Shown: positions 45,006 to 52,617 of the stretch, one piece after another | Layout: each line of letters begins with the position of its first letter | Position numbering within the stretch: the first letter of the stretch is position 1 | Origin: Anaerosporobacter mobilis DSM 15930 | Lineage (GTDB): Bacteria > Bacillota > Clostridia > Lachnospirales > Lachnospiraceae | Direction: 5' to 3' | DNA: 64,000 nucleotides | Assembly: GCF_900142955.1 (NCBI RefSeq) | Contig: NZ_FRCP01000008.1 | Coordinates: forward strand, 165,283 to 229,282 | Made by a program: the position numbers and the translations under genes | The notes under the pieces: model-generated | The model's database searches: none | Told to the model about the DNA's origin: nothing | What the model saw: only the letters and a program-made list of their open reading frames with translations

Positions 45006-45207
45006 TAGTCAATTGTGAAACTATTCTCCGTGCATACAACATACCTGTGTTTTAAGGCTGTCTACTACAATTTGCTTAAGATTGTGTGGCTTACACATAC
45101 AAACAAGGCATTGTATGTGACGTTCACACAATCCAACAAATAGTAACGACAGACATAAAACACACTGGTACGTTTGTATGCACTACAATTAGTTTCACAA
45201 TTGACTA
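45006..45207. repeat. 202-bp imperfect palindrome in the uvrB leader
   Basis: Perfect outer arms of 17 bp (45006-45022/45191-45207) and further arms 45031-45039/45174-45182, 45080-45088/45125-45133 and 45094-45100/45113-45119 all share the centre 45106.5. Extra pairing (45046-45054/45156-45164 and 45058-45062/45148-45152) is shifted by 1-2 bases. It would fold into one long hairpin as RNA or a cruciform as DNA. Size and design suggest a MITE-like palindromic element, but no terminal duplication is obvious. Confidence 0.85.
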
Positions 45208-45233
45208 ATGACCGTTTCCTTACTTTGATGCCA

Positions 45234-45262
45234 ATTATATCATATGCATTTCCTAAAATCAA
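45234..45262 (-). promoter_or_regulatory. uvrBA promoter
   Basis: On the minus strand TTGATT (45257-45262), 17 bp and a perfect TATAAT (45234-45239). Confidence 0.75.
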
Positions 45263-45270
45263 CATATTTC

Positions 45271-45284
45271 CGAATGTCTGTTCT
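45271..45284 (-). promoter_or_regulatory. LexA-like SOS box upstream of uvrBA
   Basis: CGAATGTCTGTTCT on the plus strand is one base from the Gram-positive GAAC-N4-GTTC core and lies eight bases upstream of the -35 element. uvrBA is a classical LexA target in Firmicutes. The match is imperfect. Confidence 0.5.
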
Positions 45285-45390
45285 GTTTCCTCAATCAGGA
45301 AATACTAAAACAATCGTTCTAGTCTATTTAATAATTTCCACTTAATACTATTCACCAATAAATCAACTTCATACACAAACTGCAATAGAA

Positions 45391-45430
45391 AGAGCCAAAA
45401 GTGCATTATATTAACTGCACTTTTGGCTCT
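45391..45430 (-). terminator. Terminator-like hairpin after hypA
   Basis: Perfect 15-bp arms AGAGCCAAAAGTGCA (45391-45405) and TGCACTTTTGGCTCT (45416-45430) lie 24 bp past the hypA stop. It is followed only by a short TTTC on the minus strand. Confidence 0.75.
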
Positions 45431-45453
45431 GTTCATTTGTCTATATTACCGAA

Positions 45454-45798
45454 TTATTCACATGCGACGATTTCTTTGATAAAGAACTCTTTCCCACTTA
45501 ACATCTCAAAATCCATCACCTTACACTCTGGACAAGCTCCTTTATTGTCGATCAGGTTATATACTTGCCCACACTGTTTGCATCTCCCGTTTCCAGGGAT
45601 GATTTCAATCTCTAATTTTGAATCAGCTAAGACGGTTCCTTCTACTGCGGCAGGATACAGCTTTGTTAGATACTTCGGCACCATCGAACACAGTTCCCCA
45701 ACTTGAAGTACTAGCGTCTCTATCTGATTGACTTCATTCTCTAACGCTATGGTCTCTACCTGTTTAACAACTTCTAACAATACCCCTAATTCATGCAT
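45454..45798 (-). CDS. hypA: Nickel metallochaperone HypA
   Basis: A 114-residue protein that delivers nickel to apo-enzymes, classically [NiFe]-hydrogenase. The nickel-binding N-terminal MHE (Met1-His2-Glu3) is intact. The zinc loop has two CxxC pairs (CKQCGQVYNL...CPEC, about residues 73-95). It is last gene of an operon with hypB and a large Fe-S flavoprotein, 19 bp after the latter. hypCDEF and hydrogenase structural genes are not in the window, so the client enzyme is unknown. Confidence 0.93.
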   Translation of the reverse strand: MHELGVLLEVVKQVETIALENEVNQIETLVLQVGELCSMVPKYLTKLYPAAVEGTVLADSKLEIEIIPGNGRCKQCGQVYNLIDNKGACPECKVMDFEMLSGKEFFIKEIVACE

Positions 45799-45817
45799 TT
45801 TTCATACCCGCTTTCTT

Positions 45818-48499
45818 TTACTCAGCTTTAGAAAACGCATTTTTTACTTTTTTGACTGCAATCTTAGCCTTTCTCTTAATTACGGTTTTAACGACAACAG
45901 GTTTTAAGTCTTCATATCCAACACCTGCTTTGTCGTATACACGAACTAACTTGATCGCATCAAACTTGCATTTTGTCGTACATTGGCCACAACCTACACA
46001 CATGAACTCATCAATCACTGTCGCTCCGCAGCCAAGGCATCGCTGCGATTCTTTCTTCATCTGCTCTTCTGTAAATGTAACACGAATATCAGCGAATACA
46101 TCTTTTCCCTTAGAATGATCATGTTCTGCTTTTTGTCTTGGCATACGATCATAACCTTCAAAATCAATATTACTCTTATCAAGCGATTGGTATGCACGGC
46201 GGTCCCTACCATAGATTAGATTTTGTCCTGGTTGTACAAACCGATGAATCGAGATAGCTGCTTGCTTTCCAGCTGCAATAGCGTCAATTGCAAATCTAGG
46301 ACCTGTAAAGGAATCCCCGCCCGCGAAGATATCTGGTTCGGCTGTTTGATAGGTAAATGGATCGGCTTGAATAGTTTTGTTTTGATTTAACATAACCTTC
46401 GAATCAGCAACAAGTTCTCCCCATTCAATGGATTGACCAACTGATATTAATACATAATCCGCATCAACAATCAAGGTTTCTTTCTCATCAAATACTGGGT
46501 TGAATCTATGGTTATCATCAAAAACAGATTTACATTTCATGAATTCAACACCTACCACCTTACCATTCTCAGTAAGGATACGTTTTGGTCCCATGCTAGT
46601 ATTAAGAACAATTCCTTCTTCTTCTGCTTCTAGGCACTCTTCTTCTAATGCAGGCATCTCCATGCGGTTTTCAAGACAATACAAATTAACTGCTTCTGCA
46701 CCTACTCTGGTTGCGTTACGAGCAACATCGATTGCTACGTTACCACCACCAATTACAACCACCTTACCATGTAATGGTTCCGCTTTGCCAAGGTTTACAT
46801 TGCGCACAAAATCAACACCCGTAATTACTCCGCTTGCATCTTCCCCTTCAATACCAAGTTGTCTTCCTCCTTGTGCTCCTATCGCCAAATAGAACGCTTT
46901 GTATCCTTGTTCTCTCAACTCTTTAATGGTAATATCTTTACCAACTTCTACTCCCGTTTGGAAGGTTACTCCTAGTTCTCTAAGGATTTCGATCTCCGCA
47001 TTCACAACATCCTTTTCAAGACGAAAACTTGGAATTCCTAATGTAAGCATGCCCCCAAGCACCTCTTGTTTTTCAAATACCGTTACTTTATAGCCGTCGA
47101 TTGCTAAATAGAATGCGCAGGAGAGGCCAGCTGGTCCGCCTCCTACTATAGCAATCTTCTTTCCATATTCATGTCTTTGTTTTGGGATAAATCGGTTTTC
47201 TGATTTTAATTCTTGATCCGCAATAAACTTCTTAATTTCATCAATTGCAATAGCATCATCTATATCAGCACGGGTACATGCCGATTCACATTTTCTTGGA
47301 CAGATACGACCACATACCGCTGGGAATGGGTTCTCATGTTTGATAAGCTCAAGAGCTTCCTTATATCTTCCTTGTGACGCCAATTTTATGTACCCTTGTA
47401 TTGCAATATGTGCTGGACATTCTGACTTACAAGGACTTGTTCCGGTGTCCACAACATTCTTTCGATTAATACGATAATCCGCGTTCCATTTATCTGGTCC
47501 CCATTCGGTGTCTCTTGGAGTTTCTACTTTTTTCTTCGGAAGAGGATTAATTGTACATAACTTCTGACCTAACTGAGCGGCATTGGTTGGACAATGTTCT
47601 ACACATTCTCCACAAGCTACGCATTTCTCAGCATCTACTTGAGCTTGATAGTTTGAACGTGACATATCAACATTCTTAAACATCTCTGCTGTACGAAGTG
47701 CCAAACAAGAACAACCGCAACAATTACAAATTGCATGCGTCTTACCTGCCCCATCTAAGTTTGGTATCTGGTGCATAAGACCATTCTCTTCTGCCTTACG
47801 AATGATTTCAAACGCTTCTTCTTTTGTAATCTCACGCCCCCTACCAGTTCTTATATAGTATTCTGCTGCATGATCAAGTTGAATACACATATCTTCTGCT
47901 AAGTGACCACAACCTTCTCCCATAATCTTACGAGAGGTACGGCAAGAACAATCCGATACTGAGAAGATATGACTATCGTTCAAATATTTAGATATCTCTT
48001 CGTATGATGCTTTTCTTGTTTCTCCATCAATTGCCATCTCAATTGGAATAACTCGCATTAGTCCTGTTCCAGCTGGAAAGCTACCTATTGATCTTGGTCC
48101 GTTTTCACGGCCATATGCTTCAAAAGCTTCTGCTATTTGAGGATATTTCACAACATTTTCCTTGTTGTTTACCATCATCTCCATGATACCAGGAACCCAA
48201 GTATCATACCAATATACATCTACTCCGTCCCTCTCATTAATAAAACAAACACCAGCCATTGCTAACTCCCAGCAAAGCTCTTTCGTTCGCTCTAGAGATT
48301 TATTACACTTTGCAGCTAATTGCTCGGCATTCTGAGGTTTTCTAAACTCCATCACAAGTGCTACTTCCGCCATCTCATCGGTAACAACTGGTTCTAGAAT
48401 TCTATATCTTGCATCATCTACAGTAATTGCCCCTCTTGCACCAACTTTTTTATTACTAACTTTGTTTGCAAACTCTAATACCTTCTTCTTAGTCTCCAT
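45818..48499 (-). CDS. Multidomain Fe-S / FAD-NAD(P) oxidoreductase (GltD-like core with extra cluster domains)
   Basis: An 893-residue cytoplasmic electron-transfer protein. The N-terminal 110 residues resemble a winged-helix-like module (FRKPQNAEQLAAKCNKSLERTKEL in part). A cysteine-rich region follows (SDCSCRTSRKIMGEGCGHLAEDMC near 182-205; CNCCGCSC near 258-265) and a ferredoxin site CVACGECVEHCP near 293-304. A glutamate-synthase small-subunit-like core starts near 355 (CKSECPAH; CGRICPRKCESAC), with FAD motif IVGGGPAG (near 452) and NAD(P) motif VVIGGGNVAID (near 581). The C-terminus adds CLGCG and CVGCGQCTTKC near 821-844. Five or more clusters plus flavin suggest electron bifurcation or NAD(P)H:ferredoxin traffic; the partner is unknown. 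The ATG at 48499 follows GGGAG at nine bases. It lies between hypB and hypA. Confidence 0.85.
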   Translation of the reverse strand: METKKKVLEFANKVSNKKVGARGAITVDDARYRILEPVVTDEMAEVALVMEFRKPQNAEQLAAKCNKSLERTKELCWELAMAGVCFINERDGVDVYWYDTWVPGIMEMMVNNKENVVKYPQIAEAFEAYGRENGPRSIGSFPAGTGLMRVIPIEMAIDGETRKASYEEISKYLNDSHIFSVSDCSCRTSRKIMGEGCGHLAEDMCIQLDHAAEYYIRTGRGREITKEEAFEIIRKAEENGLMHQIPNLDGAGKTHAICNCCGCSCLALRTAEMFKNVDMSRSNYQAQVDAEKCVACGECVEHCPTNAAQLGQKLCTINPLPKKKVETPRDTEWGPDKWNADYRINRKNVVDTGTSPCKSECPAHIAIQGYIKLASQGRYKEALELIKHENPFPAVCGRICPRKCESACTRADIDDAIAIDEIKKFIADQELKSENRFIPKQRHEYGKKIAIVGGGPAGLSCAFYLAIDGYKVTVFEKQEVLGGMLTLGIPSFRLEKDVVNAEIEILRELGVTFQTGVEVGKDITIKELREQGYKAFYLAIGAQGGRQLGIEGEDASGVITGVDFVRNVNLGKAEPLHGKVVVIGGGNVAIDVARNATRVGAEAVNLYCLENRMEMPALEEECLEAEEEGIVLNTSMGPKRILTENGKVVGVEFMKCKSVFDDNHRFNPVFDEKETLIVDADYVLISVGQSIEWGELVADSKVMLNQNKTIQADPFTYQTAEPDIFAGGDSFTGPRFAIDAIAAGKQAAISIHRFVQPGQNLIYGRDRRAYQSLDKSNIDFEGYDRMPRQKAEHDHSKGKDVFADIRVTFTEEQMKKESQRCLGCGATVIDEFMCVGCGQCTTKCKFDAIKLVRVYDKAGVGYEDLKPVVVKTVIKRKAKIAVKKVKNAFSKAE

Positions 48500-48516
48500 A
48501 AGCACACTCTCCCTTT

Positions 48517-49185
48517 CTACTTAACACCTTCTTTTACTTGATTTCTAAGCCAATCTGTCCATTCTGAAATACCTTCTCCGGTCCGTGCAGAAATCGGTAT
48601 TACCTTAATATTAGGATTTAACTTTTTCGCTCTTTGTGTACATAGATCAATATTAAAATCAAAATATTCTAAAACATCAATTTTATTAATTAGTAACACG
48701 TCACAGATAGAAAACATTAGAGGATATTTAAGTGGTTTGTCATCACCTTCTGGTACGCTTAGAATCATAGCGTTCTTTGTAGATCCTGTGTCAAATTCCG
48801 CTGGACAGACTAAGTTACCTACATTTTCTAAGATAACAAGATCAACATTCTCTGTTCCTAGTTCTTTAATTCCTTGTCTTGTCATATCCGCATCTAAATG
48901 ACACATTCCTCCTGTATGTAGTTGAATAACCTTGGCACCTGTTGACGAAATTGTCTGCGCATCCACATCGGAATCAATATCCGCTTCCATAACACCAATT
49001 CTAAATTCATCTTTTAGCTCATTAATCGTCTTAGTAAGGGTTGTAGTCTTTCCCGATCCCGGAGACGACATTAAGTTAAGCAAATATGTATTCTCCTGTT
49101 TCAACTCTTCTCTTAATCGATTTGCATCTGCATCATTGTCTTCGAAAACACTTTGTTTGATCTCAATCACTTTAAATTTATCCAT
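48517..49185 (-). CDS. hypB: Hydrogenase/urease nickel incorporation GTPase HypB
   Basis: A 222-residue SIMIBI GTPase that powers nickel transfer with HypA. P-loop MSSPGSGKTTTL is near residues 39-50 and the switch region MEADIDSDVDAQ follows. The interdomain metal site GGMCHLDADM carries the Cys-His pair, and the guanine-specificity motif is NKID. The N-terminus lacks the long histidine stretch of nickel-storing HypB. It lies 17 bp upstream of the Fe-S flavoprotein and 32 bp downstream of the membrane-protein gene, so a single transcript is likely. Confidence 0.95.
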   Translation of the reverse strand: MDKFKVIEIKQSVFEDNDADANRLREELKQENTYLLNLMSSPGSGKTTTLTKTINELKDEFRIGVMEADIDSDVDAQTISSTGAKVIQLHTGGMCHLDADMTRQGIKELGTENVDLVILENVGNLVCPAEFDTGSTKNAMILSVPEGDDKPLKYPLMFSICDVLLINKIDVLEYFDFNIDLCTQRAKKLNPNIKVIPISARTGEGISEWTDWLRNQVKEGVK

Positions 49186-49217
49186 AAATACCTCTCTCTT
49201 TTAAAATAATTAGTTAC

Positions 49218-50198
49218 TTACTCTGCTAGTTCCTTAACCTCTTGATACTTCTTCAAATCTATGTACAACTCACCCTTGTAAGGATTTCTCTTTGTCTTAA
49301 CCGTTTTGTAAATCATGTAAGCAAAAACTGAAACATTAGCTAATAATGATAGCAAACTCCACACAAAAAGTGGCGTTTCGTTATATGTTGATGCTACTGC
49401 AAATCTCCCTTTATCAATAAAGGCTGGTACCGTTTGAGCAAACATACACCACAATGCTAATGTTTGTGCTCTATGTTGTAACCAAGCACCTTTTCCAATT
49501 GTAAAGGCACAAACCGTTGGTGCTAATAATAATGCAAATCCGCAATACCAAGCATGACCTGGTAAGCAGTTATATGTATAAGCAAAATTCCATAAGTCAT
49601 ATGCGATAATCCAGAACCATAGCATATCCGGCCATAACATATCTTGACTTCCATCTTTCTTTGTTTTCTTACGAATACAAATTCCAAGCCAACCTGTAAT
49701 CGTAATAATATTAAGAATTCCCGCAGCCGCGTTCATGAAATTCCATGGTCCGCCGAGAACATACATAGCTTCATCAGCTAGCGTTCCACCGCCTGCATAG
49801 TTTAAACCAACTTCTATATCACGGGCTACTGCTTCTAATATATTAATTGCAAGAATAAGTGGTGGAAAACATAATGCAATCTTGTTCGTCCTTAATGCCC
49901 ACTCCTTACCAGTCTTTTTGTTCTTACCATGCAGATGACGAATACACCAAAATCCAATACACCCTGCCGTGGATGAGTACACTTTCGCAAGATGGAACCA
50001 ATCTGTGTACGTGGTATCACTTAACACCGTGAACCATAAGGCTGATAAAACAATTGGCAATACAACAAAACAAGCAAAACCAGCTATTGTCGATCTTCTT
50101 GTTAATTCATTAAGACCGAATAAAACAACAAATACCGCAAGCCATACAAGCCAAACACTAAGTAAACTTGCACCTTCTGCATAATTAAAAGTAAACAT
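49218..50198 (-). CDS. Polytopic membrane protein (resembles DUF5692 family)
   Basis: A 326-residue integral membrane protein with about eight hydrophobic segments (near 12-30, 37-58, 75-90, 108-128, 150-175, 195-215, 220-240 and 270-300), rich in Trp and aromatic residues (WFWIIAYDLWNFAYTYNC, GHAWYCGFALLLAP). From memory it matches a family carried as DUF5692 in Lachnospiraceae; no function is known. A transport or sensing role is only a guess. It starts after AGGGAGG and is first gene of the operon with hypB, the flavoprotein and hypA. A FadR-type regulator is divergent, with an operator-like palindrome between promoter and start. Confidence 0.75.
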   Translation of the reverse strand: MFTFNYAEGASLLSVWLVWLAVFVVLFGLNELTRRSTIAGFACFVVLPIVLSALWFTVLSDTTYTDWFHLAKVYSSTAGCIGFWCIRHLHGKNKKTGKEWALRTNKIALCFPPLILAINILEAVARDIEVGLNYAGGGTLADEAMYVLGGPWNFMNAAAGILNIITITGWLGICIRKKTKKDGSQDMLWPDMLWFWIIAYDLWNFAYTYNCLPGHAWYCGFALLLAPTVCAFTIGKGAWLQHRAQTLALWCMFAQTVPAFIDKGRFAVASTYNETPLFVWSLLSLLANVSVFAYMIYKTVKTKRNPYKGELYIDLKKYQEVKELAE

Positions 50199-50223
50199 AC
50201 AAATAACCCTCCCTATAGTGTCC

Positions 50224-50250
50224 TGTTCATCTGGTCATACCAGATGAACA
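50224..50250. promoter_or_regulatory. Operator-like palindrome O1 (membrane-protein/hyp operon side)
   Basis: TGTTCATCTGGT (50224-50235), CAT and ACCAGATGAACA (50239-50250) form a perfect 12-bp inverted repeat with core TGGTCATACCA, of the FadR/GntR operator type. It lies just downstream of the operon promoter. Confidence 0.75.
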
Positions 50251-50267
50251 CACTTCTCTTTGTTAAA

Positions 50268-50297
50268 AACATAACACTTTTATATGCAATATGTCAA
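50268..50297 (-). promoter_or_regulatory. Probable promoter of the membrane protein-hypB-flavoprotein-hypA operon
   Basis: On the minus strand a consensus TTGACA (50292-50297), 18 bp and TATGTT (50268-50273). The -10 is weaker than others in the window, which fits a regulated promoter. Confidence 0.5.
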
Positions 50298-50347
50298 CAT
50301 TGTATCATTATTACTTTATTTTTTCAGCTATTCGCACAATAAAAATG

Positions 50348-50376
50348 TTGAATTTTGGTCAATATTCCATTATAAT
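50348..50376 (+). promoter_or_regulatory. Promoter of the GntR-family regulator gene
   Basis: TTGAAT (50348-50353), 17 bp and a perfect TATAAT (50371-50376). Operator O2 lies from about +6 relative to the expected start. Confidence 0.7.
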
Positions 50377-50388
50377 ATCTTTGTGGTC

Positions 50389-50403
50389 TGTGGTTATACC
50401 ACA
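50389..50403. promoter_or_regulatory. Operator-like palindrome O2 (regulator side)
   Basis: TGTGGT, TAT and ACCACA form a perfect inverted repeat with core TGGTTATACCA, matching O1 at ten of eleven core positions. A half-site TGTGGT also lies at 50382-50387. It is placed to block transcription of the regulator's own gene. Confidence 0.75.
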
Positions 50404-50497
50404 TATATACTGATGGTTTTACTTTTTTTAACAACACTTGATAAACTTTATTCCATAACAGATCAACTAAAATACATACTAAAAAGGAGATTCCTCT

Positions 50498-51202
50498 ATG
50501 CAATTTGAAAAATTATGCGCACCTTCGTTAAAAGAACTATTCATTCAGCAATTAGAAACTATGATTCTTTCAGGGAAATTACCAGTAGGAGAAAAACTCC
50601 CAGCGGAACGTGAACTTGCCGAAACAATGCAAGTTAGTCGTGCAGTTATTAATGCGGGGATTGCTGAACTTGCCCGCAAAGGTTTTCTTACAATCAAACC
50701 ACGTGTAGGTACCTTTGTCGCTGATTACCGTAGAAACGGGACTATCGATACTCTGATTTCTATTATGAACTATAATGGTGGAATTTTGAGAGATGACGAG
50801 ATTCGCTCTATATTAGAGCTTAGACTTGGATTAGATTCCTTAGCAATTAACTTATGTATTCCAAAGATTACTGATGATGAGCTTCACAGCTTAAAAGAAA
50901 AAGTTAATTCATTATTGATAGCGCAAACCCCAGAGGAAGCTTCTACAGTAGCCTTTGCATTCCAACATGAGCTTGCTTACCTATCAGGAAATACGCTGAT
51001 GCCCTTAATCTTTTCAAGCTTTCGAATTCCTGTTATTACCCTTTGGGAACGGTTTTGCCGTCTGTACGGCATCGAAACACTTTATGAAAATACACTCACG
51101 TTATATCAATGTATTGAAGAAAGAGATTCATCAAAAGCAATCGAATGGCTGAATACTTCTATCAATGATACCATTCACGGGAATAGACAAATCTATTATT
51201 AA
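50498..51202 (+). CDS. GntR-family transcriptional regulator, FadR subfamily
   Basis: A 234-residue DNA-binding repressor. The N-terminal winged helix (about residues 10-75: GKLPVGEKLPAERELAETMQVSRAVINAGIAELARKGFL in pieces) is typical GntR. The all-helical C-terminal FadR-type (FCD) effector domain spans about 90-225. FCD domains usually bind organic acids, often through a metal; the His residues of that site are not clear here (only FQHELAYLSGN stands out). It is divergent from the membrane protein-hyp operon, with two shared-consensus operators between, so control of that operon and of itself is likely. AAGGAG precedes the ATG. Confidence 0.92.
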   Translation: MQFEKLCAPSLKELFIQQLETMILSGKLPVGEKLPAERELAETMQVSRAVINAGIAELARKGFLTIKPRVGTFVADYRRNGTIDTLISIMNYNGGILRDDEIRSILELRLGLDSLAINLCIPKITDDELHSLKEKVNSLLIAQTPEEASTVAFAFQHELAYLSGNTLMPLIFSSFRIPVITLWERFCRLYGIETLYENTLTLYQCIEERDSSKAIEWLNTSINDTIHGNRQIYY

Positions 51203-51209
51203 GCATAAA

Positions 51210-51243
51210 AATCGCTCAAGCTGAAAAATTAACTTGAGCGATT
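51210..51243. terminator. Bidirectional terminator between the GntR gene and ctpA
   Basis: AATCGCTCAAG (51210-51220) and CTTGAGCGATT (51233-51243) are perfect arms flanked by A- and T-rich sequence, serving convergent genes. Confidence 0.85.
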
Positions 51244-51270
51244 CTTATTCTCGCACTATTACAATAGGTC

Positions 51271-52533
51271 TTACTTACTACTCTTTTCATTAATAATCTT
51301 AATTGCTTCTTGCAATTGATTATCTTCAGATTTATCTATTACAACCTTTGTCTTCAACTTATCTTTTAATTCAACTACCACATCTGGTTCAATACCAATT
51401 TCGTGGATGTTACGTCCTTTTGGTGTATAGTATTTTGATACCGTTACTTTAACTCCACTTCCATCAGATAGAGGAATTACAGATTGAACGATACCTTTAC
51501 CAAAGCTTGTTGTTCCAAGAATTGTTCCTATTCCATAATCTTGGATAGCTCCAGCAAATACTTCTGATGCACTTGCACTGTTACCATTAATCATAACAAC
51601 AAGTGGCTTGTCAAAGGATTCTTCTGCTGTTGACTTCACCTCTTCAGTACGAGTGCCATTCTTATCCTCCGTATAGACAATTAAGCCTTCTGGTAACATA
51701 CGGTCTAACATGTCGCAAACGGTATCAAGTAATCCACCCGGGTTGTTTCTCAAGTCAATTACCAAACCTTTCATTCCTTGATTATCAAGATCCGTTATGG
51801 CACTTCTAAATTGTGGTCCTGTTACTTCATCAAACTCCGCTATCTGGATATAACCAACTTTATTGTCTAACATCTCATAGGATATCGTTGGAACTTCAAC
51901 CGTACGCCTTTCAATTGTTAACTTAATTGGATCACTTTCTCCCGCACGAATAATCTCAAGATCAACTGTCGTCCCTTCTTCACCCTTCATCTTACTTACG
52001 ATTTCTGAAAGGTCTTTCCCTGTTGCCTCCTCACCGGAGACTTTATAGATAATATCTCCAGGCAACATTCCTGCCTTATACGCAGGTCCCCCTTCAAAAG
52101 GTTTTACAATTGTTATTACTCCAGTTTTGACATCTTGACTAACATAAGCTCCAATGCCACAATAACTTCCTGATGAAGACTCCATTAAAGCCGCAAACTC
52201 ATCTTTGGTATAATATACGGAATAAGGATCTTCTAAACTACTAACCAACCCCTTGTACATACCTTCTACCATCTTATCTTCATTTATTTCATCCAAATAA
52301 TACGTATCTATAATCGATTTTATCCGATTAAGCTTTGACTTAACTGCTTTACTCATTAGCGAGTTATCAGAATCGGCTTCTGTAGTTAGATTTGTACTTC
52401 CATTATTACCTTCTGCACTCTGTATAGAATTGCTCCTAACATAACCAGCAAACAAAACACTAAAGAAAAGTGCTGAAACCAACAAACCAACCAGCATACC
52501 TTGAAAATAACGATTTTTCATAAAAGCTGTCAT
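51271..52533 (-). CDS. ctpA: Carboxy-terminal processing protease (S41 family)
   Basis: A 420-residue serine protease anchored by an N-terminal membrane segment (about residues 12-30). A PDZ domain lies near 118-200 (GIGAYVSQDVKTGVITIVKPFEGGPAYKAGM in pieces). The S41 protease domain has the catalytic Ser in GNSASASEVFAGA and Lys in TTSFGKGIVQS. It acts outside the membrane, probably on cell-envelope proteins. It is last gene of the ftsE-ftsX-envC-like-ctpA cluster. The start is ambiguous between ATG 52533 and ATG 52521, since AAAGGA is too near one and too far from the other. Confidence 0.93.
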   Translation of the reverse strand: MTAFMKNRYFQGMLVGLLVSALFFSVLFAGYVRSNSIQSAEGNNGSTNLTTEADSDNSLMSKAVKSKLNRIKSIIDTYYLDEINEDKMVEGMYKGLVSSLEDPYSVYYTKDEFAALMESSSGSYCGIGAYVSQDVKTGVITIVKPFEGGPAYKAGMLPGDIIYKVSGEEATGKDLSEIVSKMKGEEGTTVDLEIIRAGESDPIKLTIERRTVEVPTISYEMLDNKVGYIQIAEFDEVTGPQFRSAITDLDNQGMKGLVIDLRNNPGGLLDTVCDMLDRMLPEGLIVYTEDKNGTRTEEVKSTAEESFDKPLVVMINGNSASASEVFAGAIQDYGIGTILGTTSFGKGIVQSVIPLSDGSGVKVTVSKYYTPKGRNIHEIGIEPDVVVELKDKLKTKVVIDKSEDNQLQEAIKIINEKSSK

Positions 52534-52617
52534 ATCCTTTCTTTGTCTGTTTATAACGATATTACTTTACTAACCCAGTTCAAAGTCACAGAAGACTTCT
52601 ACCAAATTAACGAATTC

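Larger units (their letters stand above)
44961..45453. other. Gene-free stretch upstream of uvrB
   Basis: Holds the uvrB leader with the 202-bp palindrome, its promoter, a LexA-like box and the hairpin downstream of hypA. A minus-strand frame of 66 codons at 45065-45265 lies inside the palindrome and is not credible as a gene. Confidence 0.7.

Noticed and set aside
45065..45265. 66-codon minus-strand reading frame upstream of uvrB
   Set aside because: It lies within the 202-bp palindrome and over the uvrB promoter, has no ribosome-binding site and resembles no protein.
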